From: CAZSRX01 sp964609675 [NCBI: uncultured Bacteroidota bacterium]
GTDB taxonomy: Bacteria > CLD3 > SB21
Length of the DNA: 64,000 nucleotides
Direction: 5' to 3'
Assembly (NCBI GenBank): GCA_964609675.1
Contig: CAZSRX010000011.1
Span: 30,526-94,525 of the forward strand
In this document: positions 17,930 through 25,795 of the stretch, one piece after another
Layout of the letters: each line of letters begins with the position of its first letter
Numbering within the stretch: position 1 is the stretch's first letter
Position numbers and translations under genes: made by a program
Notes under the pieces: model-generated
Databases searched by the model: none
Told to the model about the DNA's origin: nothing
What the model saw: only the letters and a program-made list of their open reading frames with translations

Positions 17930-19603
17930 TTATTCCAGCTTATCCTTCCAGTCGGACTTGTATTTGTTCGGGTTTTCTTTAATGAACATTTTGAACCATT
18001 CATCCCCGTAGCCGGTGCTTCTCGGATGGCGCGCATCCTTGCCTTCATTAATATACCCGTCGTTATACTTCATGAAAACGTATTCCGCCAGCCGCTTATA
18101 CCGCGCAAATACCATATTCATCTGATTGTTGGAATAATCCGACAGGTACTGGACCGCCAGCGCGGGATTGGTTTTGTAAATCTCGGACGCGGTTTTTTCC
18201 ACCGCCGGCTGAAGGGCAACAAATTTATCCTCCAGTTCTTTCTGCACGGCCTGGATTTCCTTGATGATATATGAATATTTTCCGTACGCATAATTGTTCA
18301 GCAGGTTGAATACCCACGCGGGGGAATCCCATGAGAATTTGTTGGCGTTGGCGTTTTTATACGCGCAGGGCACTTCGGTCATGCTGCAATAGAGCGGCAT
18401 ATAGGTAGTGCCGTAGGTGTCATCGAGACCGTACCAGAAAACGCCGCCAATCGGGTCCGGCAGGTAACTGCGGGCCTGCGCGACAAAGGAGAATGCCGTC
18501 TGCTGGGTCGATACCGGCCGTCCCCAGGCGTAGGTCGTCAGGGAATCGTCGGAGACTTTCCATTCCAGCGGTTTCCAGCGGTAGGGATTGCCGTAGGGTC
18601 CCGCGGCCAGTTCTTTGGTCATGTCCCACGGCGTGCCTTCAAAATGGTCGCGCATAAGCGCCATCACATCCTGTACGGTAAGTTTTTTATCCGGTTTTAT
18701 CCAGAGCGGGTACGGCTGGGCGCCTTTTACCGCGCGCCAGTAATCGGCGGGTAGTTTCAGCGACGGCGCCGCGCGGTCGAATATGCGCCATACGCGGCCT
18801 TCGCAGTACAGCGCGCCGCCCGGATCCAGCGGACAGTACGCGTCGGCGAAATAAAACGGCTGACCGTTTTTCTTGTCATAATACCCTTTGCTTTCGGCAA
18901 ATGTCACCACATCCGGCGCGTACAGGCAGTTTTCTTTGTCGTTCATCGGCACTTCGCGGATTCGGGCCTGATTGGCGTGCGCGCACATATAGCCGTCCGG
19001 TACACGGCGGGCTACCCACACCGCTCCGGAATGCTTCGGACCTTTGGATTTTTTCTTTGCATCCACCCGGAGGGTGCCTTTTGCAATGATCTCAAAAATC
19101 CATACTTCATTGGCATCCGCCACAGACATGGACTCGCCGGTGGACGCATAGCCGTATTCTTCCACAAGTTTGGTCATGACCTGAATGGCTTCCCGCGCGG
19201 TTTTGGCCCGCTGCAGGGCCAGATACATCAGCGACCCGTAATCTATCACAGCGTTGGAATCTTTCAGTTCCGTCCTTCCGGTGAAGGTGGTTTCGCCGAT
19301 AGAAACCTGATGTTCGTTCATGTTGCCTACAACCGCATAGGTATGGGCGACTTGTTTGATGCGGCCCAGCCATTTGCCGGTGTCCCACTCGTAAATATCC
19401 AGCGAATCATTGGCGCCCCAGTCTTTAGCCGGCAGGTAATATAAGGGCTCAAAAAAGCCGCCCGCATCGGCCGCATAGGTGATCATTGTCGAGCCGTCGG
19501 CGGAAGCGCCTTTGGAAACAAGTATATTCGTGCAGGCGTGCGCATAGTCCCAGTATCCGATTATCAGCAATCCGGTTAACCATACCTTGAGGAGAGTCTT
19601 CAT
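17930..19603 (-). CDS. secreted C69-family dipeptidase
   Basis: Ntn-hydrolase peptidase. After the signal peptide the mature chain begins with the nucleophile Cys in AHACTNILVSKGASADGS, exactly where C69 enzymes cleave themselves to expose it. The family blocks TMITYAADAG, IGETTFTGR, GESMSVADANEVWIFEI and CAHANQARI follow in order. About 557 residues, normal for the longer C69 group. AAGGA lies before the ATG. It lies between the membrane protein and the PorV-like gene on the same strand. The substrate is probably dipeptides in the periplasm or medium. Confidence 0.9.
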   Translation of the reverse strand: MKTLLKVWLTGLLIIGYWDYAHACTNILVSKGASADGSTMITYAADAGGFFEPLYYLPAKDWGANDSLDIYEWDTGKWLGRIKQVAHTYAVVGNMNEHQVSIGETTFTGRTELKDSNAVIDYGSLMYLALQRAKTAREAIQVMTKLVEEYGYASTGESMSVADANEVWIFEIIAKGTLRVDAKKKSKGPKHSGAVWVARRVPDGYMCAHANQARIREVPMNDKENCLYAPDVVTFAESKGYYDKKNGQPFYFADAYCPLDPGGALYCEGRVWRIFDRAAPSLKLPADYWRAVKGAQPYPLWIKPDKKLTVQDVMALMRDHFEGTPWDMTKELAAGPYGNPYRWKPLEWKVSDDSLTTYAWGRPVSTQQTAFSFVAQARSYLPDPIGGVFWYGLDDTYGTTYMPLYCSMTEVPCAYKNANANKFSWDSPAWVFNLLNNYAYGKYSYIIKEIQAVQKELEDKFVALQPAVEKTASEIYKTNPALAVQYLSDYSNNQMNMVFARYKRLAEYVFMKYNDGYINEGKDARHPRSTGYGDEWFKMFIKENPNKYKSDWKDKLE

Positions 19604-19636
19604 GTCTGTTCCTTTGTAATTAGGTGTAATTTGATT

Positions 19637-20563
19637 TTAGAAATTATACGTGAATGAAAAACGGTTGACGCTGCCGATACCCCAGGACGCGAAAGAATAA
19701 TCAATCGTGTAGTGCGTGTAGGTATAACCGAAACCTGCGGAAAAACCTGCCGCCCGTTCCATAAAACCGTCGTCGCTGATATTGAGATCACGGTGCCGCT
19801 GGTTGTCATATCCGAAGCGCAGGTACAGATTTTCCCGTGGATTAATTTCAGCGCCGAGCGAGAAATTATTCAGCGCATCGCCGGCCGACCCGCCGTTGAC
19901 CTGGACAAGATTGGCGCTGAGCGTCACGGGCGCTTTTTCCAGCTTCTTACTGACGCCGAACTGGACACGCAACGGCAGCTTTTCGCGCGTATGGATAAAG
20001 GAACTGGTGGGCGTTCCCAGATTGAGCACCGCAAACCCGGCCTGCATCAGCAAAGGATCATACCGGTATATCACCCCCAGATCCATCGCCACCGCCGAGG
20101 CGCTGTATTCCTGAATCGCGGAACGAATGTATTTCATCGTAACACCGTAACCAATCTGATCGTTCAGGTGATGCGCGTAGAAGAAATTCCAGCTGAAATC
20201 CGCAGCGCCGAACGTGCCGGTTGGATTGCCGTTTACATCGAGGCCTTTAAAATCGCCGTAATTGAAATAAACGATACCGCTGCCGAACACGCCGTAATCG
20301 GCCCACGGCTGGGCATAGCCGATATATCCGGAACCGATATCCAGCAGATGGTCCATATAACTGGCCGTAACCTGCCGGCTGTCCAGAAACGCCACCGACG
20401 CGGGATTGTATAAAACGGTGTTGACATCGCCGAAACGTGAGGTGAAAGCGTCGCCCAGCGCCGTCGCCCGCGCGGTCACACCAACCCGTAAAAACTGGAA
20501 AGCCGGTTCGCCGGCCTGCAGTGTGGAAACAACGAATAAACTTAAAAGAAATATTTTACGCAT
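19637..20563 (-). CDS. PorV/PorQ-family outer-membrane protein
   Basis: Signal peptide (MRKIFLLSLFVVSTLQAG) followed by the family opening FLRVGVTARATALGDAFTSRFGDVNTVLYNPAS, which is diagnostic for PorV/PorQ-like barrels, then about 14 strands ending in FSFTYNF with a C-terminal Phe. In type IX secretion PorV shuttles cargo at the outer membrane, which fits the two sorting-domain proteins in the window; PorQ-like relatives without a secretion role also exist. A ribosome site (AAGG) precedes the ATG. Confidence 0.85.
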   Translation of the reverse strand: MRKIFLLSLFVVSTLQAGEPAFQFLRVGVTARATALGDAFTSRFGDVNTVLYNPASVAFLDSRQVTASYMDHLLDIGSGYIGYAQPWADYGVFGSGIVYFNYGDFKGLDVNGNPTGTFGAADFSWNFFYAHHLNDQIGYGVTMKYIRSAIQEYSASAVAMDLGVIYRYDPLLMQAGFAVLNLGTPTSSFIHTREKLPLRVQFGVSKKLEKAPVTLSANLVQVNGGSAGDALNNFSLGAEINPRENLYLRFGYDNQRHRDLNISDDGFMERAAGFSAGFGYTYTHYTIDYSFASWGIGSVNRFSFTYNF

Positions 20564-20644
20564 ACTTAGCCTTTTTCAAATCACAAAGGATTAACATGAC
20601 AATTTTTAATATATCAAAATTCCGTAAACAATGTCAACATAATT

Positions 20645-21337
20645 TCACGCTTTATCACGTGATCGGAGTTGTTCCCTCAGGCGGTGCACGCTTTCATCAG
20701 CCAAGTAAATCCGGTAACGAAAACCGCATAAAACCAGATACAGCAGTATGAACGAGACAGCGCAGGCCAGCAAAGTTATCAGCATTTCGGGTTCCAAACC
20801 GGCGTCGGCGCTGTTTCCGAACACCGGTTGCGGATGCTGGGTGCGCCACCAGCGTATGGAAAGATACACCAAAGGGATGTCGAGGAAACCGATAATCCCG
20901 AGTACTGCGGCGAATCTTGCCCGCCGGGCGATATCCGCTGTATGCGCGCGCAGCAACATATAGCCGGCGTAGATTAGCCACAGCACCAGCGTCAGCGTAA
21001 GACGCAGATCCCACGTCCACCAGACGCCCCAGGCCGGCTTCGCCCATATCGGACCGGTTATCAGCACCATGGTGCAGAACAATAGGCCTACCTCCGCGGA
21101 AGAAGCCGCCAGGTAATCCCAAATCATTCGCCGTTTGGCCAGATATAAAAGACTTGCGATAAAAACCACGGTAAACGCCAGAAACGAAATCCACGCTGCG
21201 GGAACATGAAAGTAAAATATCCGCTGGACCTCGCCCATACTTTTTTCGGCAGGCGCCCAAATAAATACCAGATACAACGACCCCATCATACATACGGCAG
21301 TCAGCGGAATCAGAATCTTTTCAAAACGGGTCATCAT
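20645..21337 (-). CDS. ccmC: cytochrome c biogenesis / haem handling protein CcmC
   Basis: 230-residue, six-helix membrane protein of the HemeHandlingProtein family. The tryptophan-rich haem-binding motif is present as WGVWWTWDLRLT, with conserved His in FYFHVPAAW and further along. In system I, CcmC loads haem onto CcmE. No ccmA, ccmB, ccmE or ccmF lie in the window, so it is detached from the usual cluster. It starts 9 bp after the DUF4159 gene and is the last gene of the lgt operon. Confidence 0.9.
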   Translation of the reverse strand: MMTRFEKILIPLTAVCMMGSLYLVFIWAPAEKSMGEVQRIFYFHVPAAWISFLAFTVVFIASLLYLAKRRMIWDYLAASSAEVGLLFCTMVLITGPIWAKPAWGVWWTWDLRLTLTLVLWLIYAGYMLLRAHTADIARRARFAAVLGIIGFLDIPLVYLSIRWWRTQHPQPVFGNSADAGLEPEMLITLLACAVSFILLYLVLCGFRYRIYLADESVHRLREQLRSRDKA

Positions 21338-21346
21338 GCCGGCGGA

Positions 21347-22027
21347 TTAATGACTTAAAGCGTATATGACAATATTGGTCGCCATCTTCAGCGCGTCCTG
21401 ATGTTTTTCGATACCGTCTTCCGGAAACACCGCCGGCCCCTCAAGCCCGTCGCTGATATCGGTATTCTTACTGTAGAAACAGACCAGCCGGCCGTTCCAG
21501 AACAATCCGTAGGCTTGCGCGGGACCGCCGTCGTGCTCGTGAATCTTCGGCAGGCCTTCCTTGAAAACATAATACACGCTGAATATCCGGTGGCTGAACG
21601 GTATCGCGACAAAGGCGAGTTCCGGGAATACTTTTTTCATCTCCCGCCGGAACGCGGGGTCAATGCCGTAATCGTCATCGCACCACAGAAACCCGCCGTT
21701 CGTCAGGTGCGTACGGAGTTGCCTGACGTCCGTATCCGAAAACCGCACGTTGCCATGACCGGCCATATACAAAAACGGATACTCAAATAATTCCGGGTCG
21801 CCGGGTTCCACGTACACTTCCTCATCCTGAACGGAAATATTGGTATTCGTTTTCAGGTACTTCAATAAGTTGTTCAGCGCGGTTTTGTTACCGTACCAGT
21901 CGCCCCCGCCGCCGTATTTCAGCCGGGCAATCGTAAATCCGCTCGACGACACCGATCGCGATGTTTTCTGCGCGTATAACGCCGGCGTCATGGCCAACAG
22001 GAGAAAAACGATGCTAAAAATTTTCAT
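21347..22027 (-). CDS. DUF4159 secreted protein
   Basis: A signal peptide (MKIFSIVFLLLAMTPALYAQ) precedes the DUF4159 domain: FTIARLKYGGGGDWYGNKTAL, FLYMAGHGNVRFSD, LTNGGFLWCDDDYG and a late NGRLVCFYSKNTD. The fold resembles glutamine-amidotransferase-like proteins but the catalytic function is not established. The start overlaps the end of lgt by 14 bp, so translation is probably coupled. 226 residues is the usual length of the short members. Confidence 0.85.
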   Translation of the reverse strand: MKIFSIVFLLLAMTPALYAQKTSRSVSSSGFTIARLKYGGGGDWYGNKTALNNLLKYLKTNTNISVQDEEVYVEPGDPELFEYPFLYMAGHGNVRFSDTDVRQLRTHLTNGGFLWCDDDYGIDPAFRREMKKVFPELAFVAIPFSHRIFSVYYVFKEGLPKIHEHDGGPAQAYGLFWNGRLVCFYSKNTDISDGLEGPAVFPEDGIEKHQDALKMATNIVIYALSH

Positions 22028-22850
22028 TATTCCGTGTTTCTTTTTTCAAAATAAACAGCAATCCGGCTGTGCCGATGATCATCATAACAATACTGATTAT
22101 TTGCGCATTCGTCAACCCGAAAATAATTTTTGGGTTCAGACGCAGATATTCAATCCCGAACCGCTCCATGCCGCCCAAAATCAGGAATAAAAAAACCGTA
22201 TGGCCCGGCGGATGATTTTTTCGCTGTGTTCGCAGTAATATGAAAAATAGGATTAATGAAAAAACCGTTTCATACAGGGGCGTGGGATGGCAGAGCGTGT
22301 CGTCGGGAACGACGCCGCCCGGATAATTGGATGCGATATCCGTTCCGCGAAACGCTCGCGACGGCGGCACGATGCCATTGGAATAATCCGCGGCCCACCA
22401 GCCATCCCATGGAGTACCGTAATCGCCGTCGCCGGAGAGATGGCAGCCGATGCGCCCGATACCGTAACCAAGCGGCACGACGGGCGTGATGAGGTCCAGT
22501 GTTTTACCGAGCGGCAGTTTTTTATATCGAATGATACCCATCATCGTCAGGGTCGCGGCTATCAATCCGCCGTACCAGGTCAGCCCCGCGCCGGACAGCA
22601 GTTTTTCCATCGGGCGGGTTATGAAACCTTCATAATTCTCAAACAGCAGGTAATATAATTTTGCGCCGGTAATGCCCGTCAGCGCGGCCATGAACGCGAG
22701 AAAATCCGCGAATTCGGGTTTCAGTCCCTCGCGCCTGAAGCGGTATTTCAGAAACACGCTGCCCGCCACAAACGCCAGCGCCATCATTAACCCGAAACTG
22801 TAAACCGGAATGCCGCCAAACAGCGGTATTTTGAACACGACCGGAATCAT
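22014..22850 (-). CDS. lgt: prolipoprotein diacylglyceryl transferase
   Basis: Inner-membrane enzyme attaching diacylglycerol to the lipobox Cys of lipoproteins. The ATG at 22850 (MIPVVFKIPLFGGIPVYSFGLMMALAF) overlaps the stop of the upstream gene as ATGA and follows AGGGGGGCGA; an open frame to 22976 runs inside the upstream gene and is rejected. Seven hydrophobic segments; the signature GRIGCHLSGDGDYGTPWDGWW is the FCB-type version of the family motif. About 278 residues, normal. It would process the lipoproteins encoded at 10062-13399. Confidence 0.9.
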   Translation of the reverse strand: MIPVVFKIPLFGGIPVYSFGLMMALAFVAGSVFLKYRFRREGLKPEFADFLAFMAALTGITGAKLYYLLFENYEGFITRPMEKLLSGAGLTWYGGLIAATLTMMGIIRYKKLPLGKTLDLITPVVPLGYGIGRIGCHLSGDGDYGTPWDGWWAADYSNGIVPPSRAFRGTDIASNYPGGVVPDDTLCHPTPLYETVFSLILFFILLRTQRKNHPPGHTVFLFLILGGMERFGIEYLRLNPKIIFGLTNAQIISIVMMIIGTAGLLFILKKETRNNENF

Positions 22851-24313
22851 TCGCCCCCCTGCGCGGATGGAACGGATGGAAAACGATCCAGTAATGCGTA
22901 CCACGGAAGCGCGCTTCCCCATTCGAGCAGATGCGTTTTCAGTATGGCACCCCATGCGTTCCGGTCGCTGTGGCACAACCGCTCGTACAGTTGGCTTTTA
23001 ATCGTATGCGCCAGCACCCACTCCGTCGCGCTGAACGGACGTGACAGCAGGGATTGCTGCAGACACCAGTCCGTCTTATCCGTACCGGCAAACCGTAAAT
23101 ACCTGCCGGTCAGCGTTACCCAGCGTTCCGCCGCCTCATCCGGATCGCCGGTATATAAGAAACGCTCAAAAGCCGCCAGCGTCATCATCATGCGCAATTG
23201 CAGGGTTTCCGATATACGGTAATAACGCAGGACGGCTTCGGCTTCGGCAATACCGAGGGTATCCAGCAACGGCTTCTGAATAAGCATCTCCGCGAAAAGT
23301 TCGGCCACCGCGTTGGACAGGGCCGGACTCACGCCTTTGAGAATGTAGCCGTTCTGGCTGATGTGGCAGTAATGAAGAGCCCGGCCGGATTCTCGGATCA
23401 TCGCCGTGAACGCGTCCCATTCCGGCGCGCTGCCGACAAACATCCGGATGTCCGTCGGAATACGCACCGGTATCACCAGACTCGGAAAATCTTCGCCCGC
23501 GTCCGCCGTCACCATGCCGCTGTCTTCTAAAGAAAAACCCATCGCCTCCAGCGCATCCCACACCGCCTGACGCGCCGTTTCGGGCGGAAAGCGGAACCGG
23601 TCGCGCGTCACCGAAAATTGACGGTACAAATATTGAAAATCCGACGGCATCAGGGCCGGCGCTCCTGTGGCGCGGAGCGCTTCTTCCACCCACGCCGCAT
23701 ACGTTGTATCGGACGCCCATTCCTGCGCCTGCAGCATGTCATCAAAACGCTCCGGAGTTATTTCGGCGGTCGTCATTTTATAATCCGCATAATCCGCATA
23801 GCCGCGGGATCGCGCCGCCTGATTCCTCAAGCGAATCAGTTCTTTCCACGCCGGTATCAATGTTTCTGAAAACCGGCCGATTGACTGATACAGTTCACGG
23901 CGTTTCCCGCTGTCGGCTTCCACAGACAACCGGCGGTTCAGATCAAGAATACTGATATCCTCGCCCCCGTTAGTTCTGACCGAATGCCGCAGCGCTTCCT
24001 GTATCCGCTGTATCGTATTCAGAACATCCGCGTTCTGTTCAATCAACGTCCGCCGGATCTCGGTTTTGAGTAGAAACAATTTCCGCTTCTGAAAATCATC
24101 GGCATGGGGTTCCGATGCCTCAATCTGTTGTAGCAAAGCGGTATTAGTCATTACGCTCAGCATTTGATTTTCCAGCTCCTTTAGCCGGCTGCCGGGCTTG
24201 CCGCCGTACCAGTCCCAGAGCTCGTTTTTGTACCGGATGCTCAATTCCTCCAGCTGATCCTCGAAGTCGTAGATGAAACGAATAATATTGAATCCCGATG
24301 TTTTTTTATGCAT
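22847..24313 (-). CDS. M2/M3-type metallopeptidase homologue lacking all zinc ligands
   Basis: 488 residues of mostly helical protein. The block RNQAARSRGYADYADYKM is typical of M2 (ACE-like) and related gluzincin peptidases, and the region around residue 307 aligns with their active site. There HExxH reads RESGR (IRESGRALHY) and, 28 positions on, the third ligand Glu of the GANPGFHEAIGD block is Asn (KGVSPALSNAVAE). The structural motif is thus kept while both His and the zinc Glu are gone, so the protein should not be a zinc peptidase. The frame is long and intact, with no sign of decay. Coupled to lgt by an ATGA overlap, so made in fixed ratio with it. Confidence 0.7.
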   Translation of the reverse strand: MHKKTSGFNIIRFIYDFEDQLEELSIRYKNELWDWYGGKPGSRLKELENQMLSVMTNTALLQQIEASEPHADDFQKRKLFLLKTEIRRTLIEQNADVLNTIQRIQEALRHSVRTNGGEDISILDLNRRLSVEADSGKRRELYQSIGRFSETLIPAWKELIRLRNQAARSRGYADYADYKMTTAEITPERFDDMLQAQEWASDTTYAAWVEEALRATGAPALMPSDFQYLYRQFSVTRDRFRFPPETARQAVWDALEAMGFSLEDSGMVTADAGEDFPSLVIPVRIPTDIRMFVGSAPEWDAFTAMIRESGRALHYCHISQNGYILKGVSPALSNAVAELFAEMLIQKPLLDTLGIAEAEAVLRYYRISETLQLRMMMTLAAFERFLYTGDPDEAAERWVTLTGRYLRFAGTDKTDWCLQQSLLSRPFSATEWVLAHTIKSQLYERLCHSDRNAWGAILKTHLLEWGSALPWYALLDRFPSVPSAQGGE

Positions 24314-24388
24314 GATTTACCATGTTTTAGGAAACCGTTTTGTTGAAGAAAATGTACGATATTTTTTAAATTTTGCCACGAAAAAAAT

Positions 24389-24417
24389 TTGCATTTTTTT
24401 AAAAAAAATATTATTAT
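24389..24417 (+). promoter_or_regulatory. promoter of tRNA gene
   Basis: TTGCAT (24389-24394), 17-bp spacer, TATTAT (24412-24417), ending 13 bp before the tRNA 5' end. A/T-rich surroundings. Confidence 0.55.
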
Positions 24418-24430
24418 GTACTTTTATGAT

Positions 24431-24503
24431 GGGCTCTTAGCTCAGCGGTTAGAGCAGAGGACTCATAATCCTTTGGTCCGGGGTTCAAATCCCTGAGGGC
24501 CCA
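24431..24503 (+). tRNA. tRNA-Ile2 (anticodon CAU, likely lysidine-modified)
   Basis: A full cloverleaf can be drawn: 7-bp acceptor (GGGCTCT / AGGGCCC), D stem GCTC/GAGC, anticodon stem GAGGA/TCCTT with loop CTCATAA, T stem CGGGG/CCCTG with loop TTCAAAT, discriminator A, no encoded CCA. The CAU anticodon could read Met or, after lysidine modification, Ile AUA. The D-arm, GACTCATAATC core and TTGGTC variable region closely follow E. coli tRNA-Ile2 rather than elongator tRNA-Met, so Ile2 is favoured. It stands at the left edge of the accessory region. Confidence 0.9.
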
Positions 24504-24507
24504 CTAT

Positions 24508-24540
24508 AAAAGCTGATTGATATTCTCATCAGCTTTTTTT
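24508..24540 (+). terminator. terminator of tRNA gene
   Basis: AAAAGCTGAT (24508-24517) pairs with ATCAGCTTTT (24528-24537) across a 10-nt loop and runs into TTTTTTT. Confidence 0.9.
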
Positions 24541-24621
24541 GTTTCTTTATTATGTTTTCAACAAAGGCTCAAAAACATTTAACTGAATTACAATAAAAAA
24601 CATTTTAACCGGAGATGGCAT

Positions 24622-24837
24622 ATGCTTGACAAGATTTTACGGCGGCTTTTACCGCAGGGTATCGGTTTAGCACTTATGGTCTTGGGCTGGTATATCAGCA
24701 TTGTCAATGTGGGTCTGGATAAATTTTCCTCGCCGACGATCTTTACAAAAGCATCGGCGTTCGGATTATTGCTGATTCTCATCGGCGCTTATTTACCGCA
24801 GGTCTGGATTCTGATCCTGAACCGGCTGAAGAAGTAA
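24622..24837 (+). CDS. small two-helix membrane protein
   Basis: 71 residues; CCGGAG is placed well before the ATG. Two hydrophobic helices (GIGLALMVLGWYISIV and AFGLLLILIGAYLPQVWIL) with a basic tail (LNRLKK), so it is probably a small inner-membrane protein with both ends in the cytoplasm. No family recognised. Its base composition is like the core genome, so the accessory region begins after it. Confidence 0.6.
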   Translation: MLDKILRRLLPQGIGLALMVLGWYISIVNVGLDKFSSPTIFTKASAFGLLLILIGAYLPQVWILILNRLKK

Positions 24838-25795
24838 CCGTATCTGTTCTTAATGCAATGCCACACCGCCTCCATGTCTTGAGGGTTATGCATTATGGGT
24901 GGAAATGAATAAATATCCTGGAGTGACATACCACTTTACATACCATTTAAAGACCTCAGCGCCTGTTAATTGCTTTTAATAATAATGTATTTCCTTTCAT
25001 TTTTTTCTGAATAATTTTAAAGCGGCCACAGCAATCAATTTATTCAAGATTGTTTTATTGGTTTTCTAACGTGGTCATCTATATTATTTTTCAATATCAT
25101 CAAATTTCAAAGAAAATTCATATCTCTAAATTGGACCATAAGATTTAATCGCAGAGACCGTGGAGTGTACAGAGAGGGTCGTAGAGAATTGTTAGAATAT
25201 TTTCTGCTTTGTTGATAGGAAGCGGACCTGTATTATCTAAAAATGCATTTACTAATTGAACAAACATGAAAATAAACTTACTAAATAATACGCTCTGAAA
25301 GCTGGAATTAACAACCACCTTTATTTTTATTGCGCATCTGCAGCCGGAAACGCTGCAGAATACGGTGAATTAGCTGACGCTATGATATATTCCAATAGAT
25401 AGATAATGACCATTTAATACTCATATAAATAAAGACACCTATTGCCACTTCAAAATTGGAGCTTTATTATTTCACAATTTTCCATTATCTTCGAAGAAAG
25501 GATTACGCCTTTTTTAAAATGACAAACCGCTCATTTACACAAAATTATTTACAGACTCATTTTTCATATTTACACAAATATTTTCATTTGTAAATTACCA
25601 AAACGCCATGAGCGAACGCCTAACCGCCTGTTAGGCGATGTGCGACAACCCTAAAAGCAACCACCTAAACTAATACCGCCTTATATTATTAATATATCAG
25701 TAATGATAGGTGTAATTCCGATTTTAAATAATACTCCATTAGTCTTAGGCTGATGACGATATCCAATAACATAGTCCTAAGTAATAAAAATAATT
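24838..25795. other. AT-rich gene-free stretch at island edge
   Basis: About 960 bp with no convincing gene on either strand. Visible elements: a hairpin GCCTAAC/GTTAGGC at 25618-25636; a dyad TTTACACAAAT ... ATTTGTAAA at 25569-25594; a G/A-rich stretch around 25150-25195 (CGCAGAGACC ... CAGAGAGGG) of the kind found dispersed in these genomes; and a short CTGCAG-rich block near 25340. It looks like eroded DNA between the tRNA and the dynamin genes. Confidence 0.5.

Noticed and set aside
22851-22976. N-terminal extension of Lgt
   Set aside because: It lies entirely inside the upstream gene, and a strong ribosome site with the ATGA overlap places the start at 22850.
24838-25795. A decayed gene or CRISPR leader in the gap after the tRNA
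   Set aside because: No regular repeat-spacer spacing and no frame of more than about 40 codons with protein-like composition.
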